DNA of 64,000 bases, from contig CM043954.1 in the NCBI GenBank assembly GCA_014529385.2, positions 93,947,247 through 94,011,246 on the forward strand, given 5' to 3'. Below the pieces are notes generated by a model. That model was given only the letters and a program-made list of their open reading frames with translations, ran no database searches and had not been told where the DNA came from. Each line of letters opens with the position of its first letter. Within the stretch, counting starts at the first letter, position 1. A program made the position numbers and the translations under genes. Shown here piece by piece: positions 33,446 through 44,171 of this stretch. This DNA comes from Adiantum capillus-veneris. Lineage: Eukaryota > Streptophyta > Polypodiopsida > Polypodiales > Pteridaceae.

Positions 33446-33935
33446 GGGTTCTCTTGTATCCCTATAATCATACCCTGTAGGACAAGAAGGTTTACTAAGA
33501 AACTGAGGAAGTTTAGAGTTCAAAATATGGTACTGTACACTAACAAATTTGGTACTTTACCGTACCAAATTTGGTACTGGACAATGATAACTTTTTATAG
33601 CCTCAAATTTGGTCAGTACCAAATTGTGTATTGGCAAGGTCATCTACGTGACCAAAGGGCTGTTTAGGGTGTAGGGTTTAGTTTGACATTGTTAAAATTT
33701 TGCCAATAGAAGGTCATTTAGGAAGCATGCTTAGGTATTTTGAATTGGTAGATGGAGGGAATGTCTAACATTTGAGCTTTGTGTTTCCACATTGCAGGCA
33801 AAAGAAAATGGAAGAATACCCTATTTTGACCAAGTTTTGTTATACAGCCGAGGAGCTTCACGAAAAGTATGGTCTCATCATGGAGGGGGTGCTTGAAAGG
33901 ATCTTAGGGACGAAGACCTCCTTCACGATAAGTGG

Positions 33936-34226
33936 ATGACGGTGTTCAAGAAAAGCTACCAGAAGAATGAAAAGGTCTACTTGAATCACGTGCACCCAAG
34001 AGTCCTTGAAGATTGCAGGTTCCTCTTCCATAAGGTATATCAAGCCCCTTCATCTTCTGGGGAAATCACTATGAAGTTTGCACATTGCTATGATTTTGAG
34101 AGATGCCATGCGGCAACGAAGGACCCTGCATGCCATAAAGTTGCATGGGTGAGGTTTGGAGAGGCAGTACTAAACATGTGTGCCAGCCTCCTGGGAGGGT
34201 TGGATAGTAAGGTCGTAACTTGGTGA
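33936..34226 (+). pseudogene. Copy II middle exon, unknown domain
   Basis: 96 codons: MTVFKKSYQKNEKVYLNHVH, then FLFHKVYQAPSSSGEITMKF and ATKDPACHKVAWVRFGEAVL. Not recognised. It may correspond to the 27,363-27,557 stretch in copy I, but similarity is weak. Confidence 0.4.
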
Positions 34227-34700
34227 ATGGAAAATAGTGCCTCCCACGCCCGTTTAGGGTCATCTATTAAGAAGCCCCGCCTTACGCAAAGTGGTAGTAA
34301 CCTCTGTACAAAGGTAGACCCCCCACAACTTCACGTAGAGTCACCTGATTATGTTACAAAATTAAAAAGTATTGTTGAGAGAGGGCCTCTAAAAAGTGCA
34401 ACTACATCGGACGGGCTGAAACAGCTGAAAGCATCTCTGTAGCAGCAGAACAAGGAAACATTGTTGAGAGCCGAGGGTTCCAATGCTGTTGTGAAGCGGA
34501 TAAAGGATGGCATATAGCACAATGAAGTGCAGCTTGCAAAACTAAAGCAGGAAAACCCTTTCAATGATGAGGACATCAAAGAGATTGAGGCTGATTTGAG
34601 AGCCAATCGACGCATGATTTGCCGACTTGGAGAAGGTGAGGACATGCTAAAGCTAGAGAAGGAGGTTCATCTACAACAAGTAATTCCTATCATGTATTTA
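34227..34700 (+). pseudogene. Copy II coiled-coil region with basic patch
   Basis: SIKKPRL resembles a nuclear signal. Heptad-like stretches follow (VTKLKSIVERGPLK, LAKLKQENPFNDEDIKEIEA, ADLRANRRMICRLGEGEDML). Two stops interrupt the frame, after LKQLKASL and after KRIKDGI. Confidence 0.45.
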
Positions 34701-34759
34701 GAAAGTGGTTTTGGTAGTGCATGCAACTTTTTAGTATCTATAAATGCTACTTTTCTAGT

Positions 34760-35930
34760 TTGACAGAGTTTGGTTGTTTTCCTTCTATATGGCAGTTGCA
34801 TATTCTAGGTAGATTGCTAGGTCCAGGTGGATTTTTTGAATTTTCTCTATACTATTTTGGTACTTTTGTTCATACTGGTATCTTTTGGTTTTTTTTTTAA
34901 TATACTTTCTTGTTTTGATATATTTTATCATGTTGTTTTTAGGAGTTTGGTAGTCTGATAAATCTACTATTTTGGTAGTTTTGGTAGTTCTAGTTGTGTT
35001 GCTAGTACCACTAAACTCTTACAGGTAGCTTTTGGTAGTTTTTGGTAATGCTTTGGTAGTTTCTGGAGTGGATCTAACAATGTTCTTTTGGTAGTTTTGG
35101 TTGCTTTTGGGTAGTTTATTGGTGGACTTGGGTGTATTTGTAATGCTTTTGGTACTAACTGGTAGCATTTGGTACTATTCTCGCACTCCCTTTGGTAGTT
35201 TATGGTTCTTTTATAACGACACTACTTTGAATGTATTGGTACTTTTAGGGTTTTAGGATAGCTTCTTACAATGCTTTTTTGGTGGCTGTTAGGATTTTTG
35301 GTACTAATTGGTAGCTCATGGTTATGATTTGGTACTAATTGGTAGCTCATGATTATGATTTGGTACTAATTGGTAGCTCATAGTTATGATTTTTGGTACT
35401 AATTGGTAGCTCACGGTAATGATTTGGTACTAATTGGTAGCTCATGGTTATGATTTGGTACTAATTGGTAGTTCATGGTTATGATTTGGTACTAATTAGT
35501 AGCTCATGGTTATGATTTGGTACTAATTGGTAGATCCTGGTTATGATTTGGTACTAATTTTGGTAGTTTACGGTTGTCTTCTTGCATTGATGACTTGCTA
35601 GTTTTTTGTACTAATTGGTAGTATGATGGCTTTGGTACTGTCTGCTAGGTTCTGGTACTGATTAGTAGTATGATGTCTTTGGTACTATGTGCTAGTTATT
35701 GGTACTAATTGGTAGTATGATGGCTTTGGTATTGTCTACTAGTTTTTGGTACTAATTGGTGATGGCCTTGGTACTGTTTGCTGCTAGTTTTTGGTTGTAA
35801 CTCGTAGTATAATGGCCTTGGTACTGTCTTCTATTGTTTGGTACTAATTGGTATTATGATGGCCTTGGTACTGTTTGCTAAATTTTGGTACTAATTGGTA
35901 GCATGATGCCTTTGGTACTGTCACCTAGCT
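34760..35930. repeat. TTGGTACTAATTGGTAG repeat block
   Basis: Dense tandem and dispersed copies of TTTGGTACTAATTGGTAG spaced by variable text such as CTCATGGTTATGA. A regular run of about 30-bp units lies at about 35,290-35,560. It sits where an intron between coiled coil and finger is expected. Confidence 0.9.
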
Positions 35931-36099
35931 TTTGTGTTCTAATTTGGGACTGTTTGTATTGTTGTTGGTTGACAACAGGCTGAGTATGATGTGCTGGAGG
36001 CAACATGGAAGGAAGCACCAGGCCATGTCCCATTTGTGCAAATTTATGTTATATCCTAGGCCCCAGGTTGTTGATTCAGGGCAAACGATCCATGTGTTT

Positions 36100-36207
36100 G
36101 GAATGTGTGTTGCATGTGGTGAGCTCTTGGAGTCTGCACGAGTTGTAGGAACCTTTATGCTTGAGTGCCGACATCAGTATCACCCCCTTTGCTTTAGTGC
36201 TGGAGAG
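36100..36207 (+). pseudogene. Copy II RING-H2-like finger (first six ligands)
   Basis: MCVACGELLESARVVGTFML followed by ECRHQYHPLCF: C-x2-C-x16-C-x1-H-x2-H-x2-C, the same spacing as copy I. The last ligand pair would lie in a following exon; the exon ends at a GTAAGTA donor. Confidence 0.6.
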
Positions 36208-36299
36208 TAAGTACTTGTGTGTTCTGCAAATCATATGCTTGCGTGCACTGAATGTGAGGTTGTTTGTAAGTATGTGTTGTCTTTCTCTGTTTTTGTAGA

Positions 36300-37025
36300 T
36301 GAAAAGGATGCTGCAACGGCTGGGCCCGGTGGGAAAAATGGATAGGTAGTCAAGGATGGACCAGATGACACAAAATCTGCTGCAAGTCATGCATGGGAGG
36401 AGGATGAGGATACTGCACAGGTAAGGGACGTTCCCCGAGATTTAAAGCATGGTGGTGTGGAAGGAAAAGGGACTGAGAAGGACATCATTGTGATACCATG
36501 CGGGACAACAAAGAAAATAGTGACTGTGAGGATAAAGATGCTAAACGGAATAAAGACAATGTTGGAGGTAAAGTGCCTCACATAGTGGAGGTGGATGGAT
36601 CAGATGTTGCTGCCAAGGGGCTTGAGGATCGAGTCACTAGCGAGAACAGGAAAAGGGAAGGTGCAGGGGAAGAGGCCACTATGGGGGAGTAGGACAAGAA
36701 GGGGGTTTAGGGGGAGGCCAATAGGGGGGTGGAAGCCAAGGATGACAAATGTGTAGAGGATGCCAAGAAAGGGGATGACGGGGAGGCCAGGAAGGGGGAA
36801 GAGGCAGAAAAGGAAAAGGCACGCAATGTGATAAAGGGGGATGGGCCCAAGGATGCCAAGAAGGAAGTGGCAGTGGAGGATGCAAAAGTGGATAGTACTG
36901 ACGGGAGTGCGGATCCTGAAGTTGAAGATGTTATGCAAAAGATGTCAGGTGATTCCACTAATTCGGTAACCCTATCGGAGCTTTTTAGTCTCCGAAGAAA
37001 GAAGAGCAACCGTGCCTGTGACTAG
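36300..37025 (+). pseudogene. Copy II charged linker
   Basis: Lys/Glu/Asp/Gly-rich segments (RDNKENSDCEDKDAKRNKDN, KKGDDGEARKGEEAEKEKAR, KDAKKEVAVEDAKVD), ending in a basic SLRRKKSNRACD. Interrupted by stops. Low complexity, no fold. Confidence 0.5.
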
Positions 37026-37179
37026 TTTTCTCGTGCATGCAAGATGTAGCCCTTCTCATATGCTTATGTATTTTGCACAATGTGCTTTTCATTCTACCAA
37101 TACAATCAACTTTTGGCCTTTGTCTTCCATAAATTGTGTTCCTATGTAACTGTTCACTATGGTACAATACAATTTTCCA

Positions 37180-37600
37180 ATGTTACTGCTCCCTATGGTA
37201 CAATGCAGTTTTCCAATGTTACACTTCTATAGTGCAATACAATACCCAATTTGGTATTGTATAGTACAATGACATTTTCCAATGTTACATTACAGTTTGC
37301 TACAATGCAGTTTTCCAATGTTACACTGCAGTTTGGTATAATGCAGTTTTCCAATGTTACACTTCTATTGTGCAATATTGTACCACAATATGATACTATA
37401 TAGTACAATGCAGTTTTCCAATGTTACAATTCTACTGTGCAATACCACAATATGATACTGTATATTACCTAGTTTGGTACTGTATAGTACCCAATTTGGT
37501 ACTATATAATACCAAATTTGGTATTGTATAGTATCAACTTTGGTACAAAACAATATCACATTTTGTACAATACAGTATCAGATTTTGTACTTCTTGTGTC
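37180..37600. repeat. GTACAATGCAGTTTTCCAATGTTAC and GTACCAAATT repeats
   Basis: Irregular repeats of TGCAGTTTTCCAATGTTACA and TTTGGTA(C/T)TGTATAGTA between the linker and phosphatase parts of copy II, in the place of an intron. Confidence 0.85.
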
Positions 37601-37699
37601 ATAGTGGTGCTCTGTTTTTTATATAATGTTTGCATTGTATATTTTCCACCACTCATTTGGACTGTTGGTATTGTAGTAAGATCTTGGTAGCAAGATGAG

Positions 37700-38345
37700 A
37701 CAGAACCAAACACAACACTTGCGGTTGATCTGGCTGCTAAACCTGGCCGGCTAATTGTGCTTGATCTTAATGGGGTCTTATTGACAAGCTACATAGATCT
37801 GCCAGAAGGCCTTTGGGTTTTGGCGGATGAGCTCCAACCATGGATCGTCCATGTCAATAGCTCACTGATTTGTTGTGTAAGGCCAGATGCTGACAAGTTC
37901 ATACAAGCTCTTAAGAAGAAAGCTAAGATAGTTGTGTGGTCCAGTTGTATAAGGCAAACATTGATAGATATTTTGAACGCTTGCTTCCCCTAGCATGTGA
38001 GGTAGAATTATTTTGCAGGTAACAATGCCTTGAGTGCTTTAGATGTTAATCTACTCAGACTTCTAACCGCCTTTATGACATGGCAGGTATACTATCACAA
38101 GAAGACTGTGAGACATGGCGGTAGAGTATGGCGAAGGTGCCGCACATGTCCGGCAATGTGGCCAACAAGCCTATTTTTTTGAAGAACCTACGGACAATGT
38201 GGGCAAGGCACCCCCATTTTGATGCTAGCAAGACACCCCCATTTTGATGCCAGCAACACAATAATGGTGGATGACTGCAAATACAAGTCGCTGAAAAACG
38301 ACTATGAAATTTTCTTGCCATTAGATCATATGAACCTTTGGTGGT
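37700..38345 (+). pseudogene. Copy II FCP1/NIF-type HAD phosphatase domain
   Basis: Motif I: KPGRLIVLDLNGVLLTSYID (37,738 on; DLNG again). Motif II region: PDADKFIQALKKKAKIVVW followed by SSC. Motif III region: KPIFLKNLRTMWARHPHFDA and NTIMVDDCKYKSLKND, with the paired Asp and downstream Lys of HAD enzymes. So all three HAD blocks are present, though in different frames around a stop at 37,991, a possible intron (38,000-38,090) and a short duplication (ACCCCCATTTTGATGC twice near 38,207-38,250). Confidence 0.7.
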
Positions 38346-38559
38346 TGAAAAAGATTACCCTTTTTACCTGTTGGACCGTATTTTGCCCTGGTTGCAATGA
38401 TGGATACACGATCGGTACCCAACAACATATACTCGCAAAAACCCAAATTTTGACACACAAGATGATGTTTCTGCATACATTGCTGATTACTTCATATAGA
38501 TGGAGGGTTACTCTTACAGATTAGATCCCCTTGACCTAGGATATTCCTAAAGTGTTGTA

Positions 38560-40050
38560 CTTGGTGAACTTGTGTATCATGTCACATAAAATGTAATGGA
38601 GATTCCTGAAATTTGGTACTTGAACCAAATTTGTATCTTGTCGTGCACATATATAATAGAAACCCACTATTTTTGTACATTGTCTTGGAGCTTGAATTGT
38701 ACTATCTTATTTTTGGTGTTTTCTAGTAGTTTCTAGTTTAAAAGCATCTTTCTTAAGATCCCTGACATTGGTGTTAATACAATGGTATCAGTAAGTACCA
38801 GTATTGTGTGTATCTGGGTGTTACATAGTACCTGATTTGGTACTCACAGTACCAACTTTTGGTACTTCCAAAGTACCAAATTGTCTGTTTGGTACTTGAA
38901 CTCTACTGTCTTTTTCTTTTGTTGTCTAGTAGTTTCTAGTCTAAAATCATCTTTTCTAAGATCCCTGGCATTGGTGTTAATACAATGGTATCAGTAAGTA
39001 TCAGTACTATGTGTATCTGGGTGTTACATAGTACCTGCTTTGATACTCACATTACCAACTTTTGGTAGTTCCAAAGTACCAAATTGTATGTTTGGTACTT
39101 GAATTGTACTGTCTTCCTTTTGTGTTGTCTAGTAGTTTCTAGTCTAAAAGAAAAAATTTTAAGATCCCTTACATTGGTGTTAATAGAATGGTATCAGTTA
39201 GTACCAAAACTGTATATCTGGGTGTTACATAGTACCAGCTTTGGTACTGGTACTCACAGTACCAACTTTTGGTACTTCCAAAGTACCAAATTTTCTGTTT
39301 GGTACTTTGCTCTCTGTTATTGGTATTGTTAAGATTGTGTTACAGTACCCAATTTGGTAGTCTGTAGTACCAACATTGTATGCCAAGGTTTTTTCATCAT
39401 TAATAAAGTTATTCCTTTCAGTATATCATTTTCTCTCTCATACATTTCAGCTATATACGTGTCATTCTCACATATGGCACAAAGATCCCTTTACTCCCCT
39501 ATTTTTTGCATGGTATCAAAGTGAAGGGAATGTTTTAAGAGACAGTGAGTAATTAGAGACCATGTTGTGCATTCTTGTATTTGGTAGCCTAGGGTTGCAG
39601 CTTGGATCCATGATCTTGTGATTATTCAAAGTTGGCCAAAATACCAAATTTTGGTACTTCTTGTCATTATTTTGGTACTGGTTAGCACCCTTTTGGTAGT
39701 GGTTAGTATTATTTTAGTTTTGGTTAGGGGCAAGTCTTAAGAGACAATCAGTAATTGGAGACCCTATTGTGCATACTTGTATTTTGGTAGCCTAGGGTTG
39801 CAGCTTGAATCCACAGTCTTGTGATTATGGAAAGTTGGCTACCGCTCCAAAGTTTGGTACTTCCTGGCATCACTTTGGTACTGGTTAGGACCCTTTTGGT
39901 ATTGGATACAGTACCAAAGTTTGGTACTTCCTGGCATCACTTTGGTACTGGTTAGGACCCTTTTGGTATTGCATACAGTACCAAAGTTTGGTACTTCCTG
40001 GCATTGTTTTGGTTCTGGTTAGGATTATTTTGATACTTGTTAGGGTCAAG
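38560..40050. repeat. TTTGGTACTT / AAAGTACCAAA repeat block
   Basis: Diverged longer units recur about every 235-260 bp (TTTCTAGTAGTTTCTAGT(T/C)TAAAA...GTATCAGT(A/T)AGTA near 38,715, 38,935 and 39,130), then two longer units near 39,535 and 39,735. All are rich in GGTAC. No gene seen. Confidence 0.85.
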
Positions 40051-40057
40051 TTGGTGC

Positions 40058-40440
40058 ATATCCAGGCAGTTATTTTACATCAATCTCAAGTACTGAATAG
40101 AGGAAGTGAAGGATAGAAAGAACAACAATAAACCATGAGAACAACAAGATATATCCAGGCAGTTATTTTACATCAATCTCAAGTAAGTACTGAACAGAGG
40201 AAGTGAAGGATAGAAAGAACAACAGTAAACCATGAGGACAAAAAGATATATCCAAGCAGTTATTTTACATCAATCTCAAGTACTAAATAGAGGAGGTGAA
40301 GGATAGAAATAACAAAAATAAACCATGAGGACAAAAAGATATACCCAGGCAGTTATTTTACATCAATCTCAAGTACTTAACAGAGGAAATGAAGGATAGA
40401 AAGAACAACAGTAAACCACGAGGACAAAAAGATATATTCT
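40058..40440. repeat. 93-97 bp tandem repeat, 4 units
   Basis: Units start at about 40,058, 40,151, 40,248 and 40,341, each with ATATCCAGGCAGTTATTTTA, CATCAATCTCAAGTACT and GGAAGTGAAGGATAGAAA. Located just beyond the end of the transposase-like gene. Confidence 0.9.
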
Positions 40441-40454
40441 TACCAAGAGGAAAA

Positions 40455-41243
40455 TCATGTACTTGCCCACTTAGGGGTTTGGCATTGTGTAACTTCAAGT
40501 ATCATGGATGCACCATCATCACTATCATCATCATCATATGGCATGCTATTGTATATGTTCTCATATACTTCATATACTTCAGTAGTAGCAGATAACTTGA
40601 TCTGATTAGGGACTCCAACAATAGGCTCCATCGGGGAATGTATGGCCCTTACAAGATGTGAGTAGATCATGACTACAGGTGTTTGATCTAGTAAGCTATA
40701 TGTATCAACTTTTCCTTCAACTTGGCCATAGTAGAAACCTTCAACAGCCTTCCTGCCTCTAACAATATTGTTATGCCACATATCCTTTTGTGATCTCACC
40801 GTCTGGTACAACTCCTTTGTGAATTTGATAAGGTAGAAGTCCTCCTTAGTCTCGGCTGCTTTGACTTCAAATTTATCCCCAATGGAAAGCATTTCACATA
40901 ACATTTCAGGGCTTCCTTCATACAACAATGGCAGGTTAGAAACTTTGCTCATCGAGACAAAATCTAAATATCTATCATCCTCCTCATCATCCTCTTCATC
41001 GTACCTTCTTGTATTTACAGACTCCGGTAATGGTTTGATGGAAACATATATCCATTCTTCTATGTGTAGTCTATTTTTGCATCTTCTCCATAGCCCACTC
41101 ATACATGGATCACAGAAGCATGAAAGGGTTCGAAAGCGCTCAGTGCACGGATTGTCCTTTGAATACCCATCAGCACAATGAAATGAGCGGGAGCCCACAA
41201 TGCGCTCACAATCCCATTGGAGATCACGTTGCACATCATCCAC
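40455..41243 (-). pseudogene. Transposase-like gene, C-terminal Cys-rich and acidic part
   Basis: VQRDLQWDCERIVGSRSFHC, then a Cys pattern (CADGYS...C...LSCFCDPC...RRC), HIEEWIYVSIKPLPES, an acidic run (DEEDDEEDDRYLDF), and an acidic tail (MPYDDDDSDDGASMI). 262 open codons. The Cys cluster may be a zinc site near the end of the catalytic region. It directly follows the core in the same frame apart from one stop. Confidence 0.6.
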
Positions 41244-41252
41244 ACCAATAAG

Positions 41253-41810
41253 CTAGAAGACTCTCTGTGTAGTACACCTGTGAGACTGATCTCTTGACTG
41301 AAATGTTGCGTTCCAAAAGTTCACCACATCAGCCACACACTCCATAGGCGAGCCATCTGGTTTCAATTCTTCGTGTGACAAGGTTCTCTTGATGACTGCC
41401 CCTGCCCCATCATGCTCTCCTTTTCCATGCTCGGATGCTGAAAAGTTATGCATCATGTGCAAGCATGTCATCTGATAGTACCTGGCCACAAAATAGTAAG
41501 TTCTAAGTATTTGAATTGTGAAGCCGCACCATCTAACCACACCCAATGGTGCTGCAAACAATTTCCTTGCTGTTTCAGCCACCTGTCATGAAGCAAGAGA
41601 CAATGTTGTACAAACAATGTATCATGCTGCTTGTCATCATATATGTAAAAGTGCAGTGTCTTTTGAACAACACCTGCTGCATTTCTTACATAAGTGATGT
41701 GCACAAGTATTGTGACTTGGGTAGACCACCAATGCATTGAGTGAATCTCATTCTAAATTTTAAAAGAATAATTCTCTTCAAAGTCAATAACTGATACAAC
41801 GACATTGAGC
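41253..41810 (-). pseudogene. Transposase-like gene, RNase H-like core
   Basis: Motifs in order: VIDFEENYSFKI, HWWSTQVTILVHITYVRNAA, FVQHCLLLHDRWLKQQG, HHWVWLDGAASQFKYL, YYFVARYYQM, HNFSASEHGKGEHDGAGAVI, KRTLSHEELKPDGSPMEC. The Asp of DFEEN, the Asp of LDGAAS and acidic residues of GKGEHDG are candidate catalytic residues by analogy with DD(E/D) enzymes. That is inference. Confidence 0.6.
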
Positions 41811-41933
41811 TAGGAAACTTGAGCAAACAATCCTTGAATTGTTGGCTTGCCAAAAAAAGACAAAGTTGTGCTTGATGAAGCCTGTGAGGTGGGATGAAAA
41901 CAGGCTAAGAAAAGTAGCACTTTTCATCCGTCA

Positions 41934-42203
41934 CACAATCAAGTCATTTCTCTTCTTCTCACTCCCGCCTGCATCAAGTTGTCATGTTTCAACATCCATG
42001 AAGACCCTCACAGACACCTCCCTGCTATCCTCTGCTATCTCATCAGGACAAAATGTCAACTTCTATCGCACAATCAAGTCATTTCTCTTCTTCTCACTCC
42101 CATCTGCATCAAGTTGTCATGTTCCAACATCCATGAAGACCTTCACAGACACCTCCCTGCTATCCTCTGCTATCTCATCGGGACAAAATGTCAACTTCCA
42201 TAC
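41934..42203. repeat. 135-bp direct tandem duplication
   Basis: 41,934-42,068 and 42,069-42,203 are nearly identical; 135 bp equals 45 codons. On the minus strand it doubles a coding piece (SEKKRNDLIVR, DEIAEDSREVSV(R/K)VFMDV) of the transposase-like gene. Confidence 0.9.
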
Positions 42204-42619
42204 ACCACATTGGAGCAGTCCCCCATCAAGCATTTCTTGGCATGGTATTCACTATCTCTTGGCTTTGGGCACATGATGGATTCCCGCATACTAGTGATGT
42301 GCTGACATACTACCTGGTTTACAAAACACTCTCCTATATCGTCACTTCTACAACACACGGAGCGAGTGAAAAGTTGACCTTTCCCATGATGCCCAAACTT
42401 GTTTTGCTGCATCTAATTAAAAGCGTCTTTGAAATAGAGTATCTGCACATGCGATACACAGTAGCAGGTATACCACTCTTTCAACTTTCGAACAAAGTAT
42501 GACTTTAATGCCTCAAAGCATCTAAGAGACAAGACCATTGTAGGGTGAGTCCTCTGAATCTTTGGTATAGCTCTACATGTGGAACCAATACAATAAGAGT
42601 TAGAAAATTCTAACTTCAT
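42190..42619 (-). pseudogene. Transposase-like gene, Cys clusters
   Basis: Reads ALKSYFVRKLKEWYTCYCVS, HVQILYFKDAFNQMQQNK, then HAKKCLMGDCSN and, in the next frame, QCGVWKLTFCPDE. The C-x-C-x2-H and C-x4-C-x2-C type clusters are probably zinc-binding and are typical companions of the DG.ASQFK core. Confidence 0.5.
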
Positions 42620-42659
42620 GCAAATGGTAAAATGCCACTAATGTGCAGTAGTACCAAAA

Positions 42660-43265
42660 TTGGTTGTATACAGTACCAAAGAATGTATTGTAGAACCAAA
42701 ATTGGATGTAAGTAGTATCAAAGATTGTACTGTAGAACCAAAATTGGTTTTAAACATTACGAAAGATAGTAATGTACCAAAATTGGATGTACACACTACC
42801 AAAGCTTGTATTGTAGTACCAAAATAGGTTGTAAATAGTACCAAAGATAGTACTGTAGAACCAAAATTGGACGTAGAGAGTACCAAAGATTGTACTGTAG
42901 AACCAAAATTGGTTGTAAACAGTACCAAAGATAGTAATGTACCAAAATTGGATGTACACACTACCAAAGATTGTACTGTAGAACCAAAATTGGTTGTAAA
43001 TAGTACCAAAGATAGTAATGTACCAAAATTGGATGTACACACTACCAAAAATTGTACCGTAGAACCAAAATTGGATGTAAAACGTACCAATGATTGTATT
43101 GTAGAACCAAAATTGAATGTAAATAGTACCAAAGATAGTATTGTAGAACCAAAATTGGATGTAAACAGTACCAAATATTGTACTGTAGAACCAAAATTGG
43201 TTGTAAACAGTACCAAAGATAGTACTATAGAATCCAAATTGGCTGTAAGCAGTACCAAAAATTAT
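42660..43265. repeat. 42-bp tandem repeat, about 14 units
   Basis: Units of AACCAAAATTGGTTGTAAAC and AGTACCAAAGATAGTACTGT. The period is 42 bp, and the unit happens to lack stops in several frames, giving long spurious frames on both strands with a 14-residue period. It lies in an inferred intron of the transposase-like gene. Confidence 0.9.
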
Positions 43266-43545
43266 ACTATCTGTCTGCTTTTGACTCATTTAGAATTGTT
43301 TGCAAAAGAGTACCCATATGGAAACTTTGCAAATGCTTTGGTGATAAACAAGAATGTTCTGGTACTATACAGGAAATAGTTTTGGTAATGCACAAAGACT
43401 TTGGTACTACACAAGTAGGATTTGGTAAAATAGAGTGAGGCTTTGGTACTAAATATCGAGGCTTTGGTGCCTGTAGGGACAGAAAAGGTACTATACAAAG
43501 GCTTCGGTACTGTACAAATAGGCTTTGGAATCAATAGTATGCAGC

Positions 43546-43926
43546 AGACTACCAAATTTGGTACTGCACAGGGGCTTTGGTTCTTTACAGGATAGCTTTG
43601 GAACTACATAGGAGTGCATTGGTATTGTATATAACCTTTGTAAGGTACTTTATAACACCACAACCATATAGTAGACTACCAAATTTGGTATTGCAAAGGG
43701 GCTTTGGTTCTTTACAGGATAGCTTTGGAACTACATAGGAGTGCATTGGTACTGTATATAACCTTTGTAAGGTACTGTATACCACCACAACCATATAGAA
43801 GACTACCAAATTTGGTACTGCACAAGGGCTTTGGTTCTATAAAGGATAGATCTCGAACCACCCAGAAATGCACTGGTTCTGTATACAACCTTTGTAAGGT
43901 ATTGTATACCACCGCTGCCATATAGC
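43546..43926. repeat. 127-bp tandem repeat, 3 units
   Basis: Units begin AGACTACCAAATTTGGTA at 43,546, 43,673 and 43,800, exactly 127 bp apart. Confidence 0.9.
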
Positions 43927-44171
43927 AGACCACCAAATTACATACAGTCTTGACCAAATCAGCCTTAAGAATCACCAAATAAATTACAATTGCTAAGATT
44001 TGTTGGTACCTGAGAGTCATCGAGTAGATGCATAGGATGTTTGAAAACACTTTTTCTTTCAATTCTCTTCTTACATATGTCCTTCTTGTTAGGTGAAACT
44101 CTGGTTTCTGATGTCCAAAAGGCATACACAAAATTTCTTGTTTCAATAGTGATAATGGTTCCTTGTGGCAA

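Larger units (their letters stand above)
33790..38350 (+). pseudogene. Copy II: coiled coil / RING-H2-like / acidic / FCP1-like phosphatase gene, decayed
   Basis: Plus-strand order: N-terminal exon after a likely acceptor (CATTGCAG|G, near 33,798) beginning MEEYPILTKFCYTAEELHEK; a middle exon (33,936-34,226); a coiled-coil region (34,227-34,700); repeat-filled gap; finger (36,100-36,207); charged linker (36,300-37,025); repeat-filled gap; FCP1-like domain (37,700-38,345). Likely splice sites are seen at the finger (ACAACAG|G; GAGA|GTAAGTA) and linker (TTTTTGTAG|A). In-frame stops and frame changes (for example near 34,443 and 36,692) indicate decay. It converges with the transposase-like gene at 40,455-44,807. 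Same part order as copy I. Confidence 0.6.

Noticed and set aside
34760-35930. CRISPR-like or satellite array of TTGGTACTAATTGGTAG
   Set aside because: Spacing is irregular and the units grade into other GGTAC repeats nearby; better described as intron repeats.
42638-43379. Long open frames of 170-206 codons on both strands
   Set aside because: They arise from the 42-bp tandem repeat, which lacks stops in several frames; the residues repeat every 14 positions.
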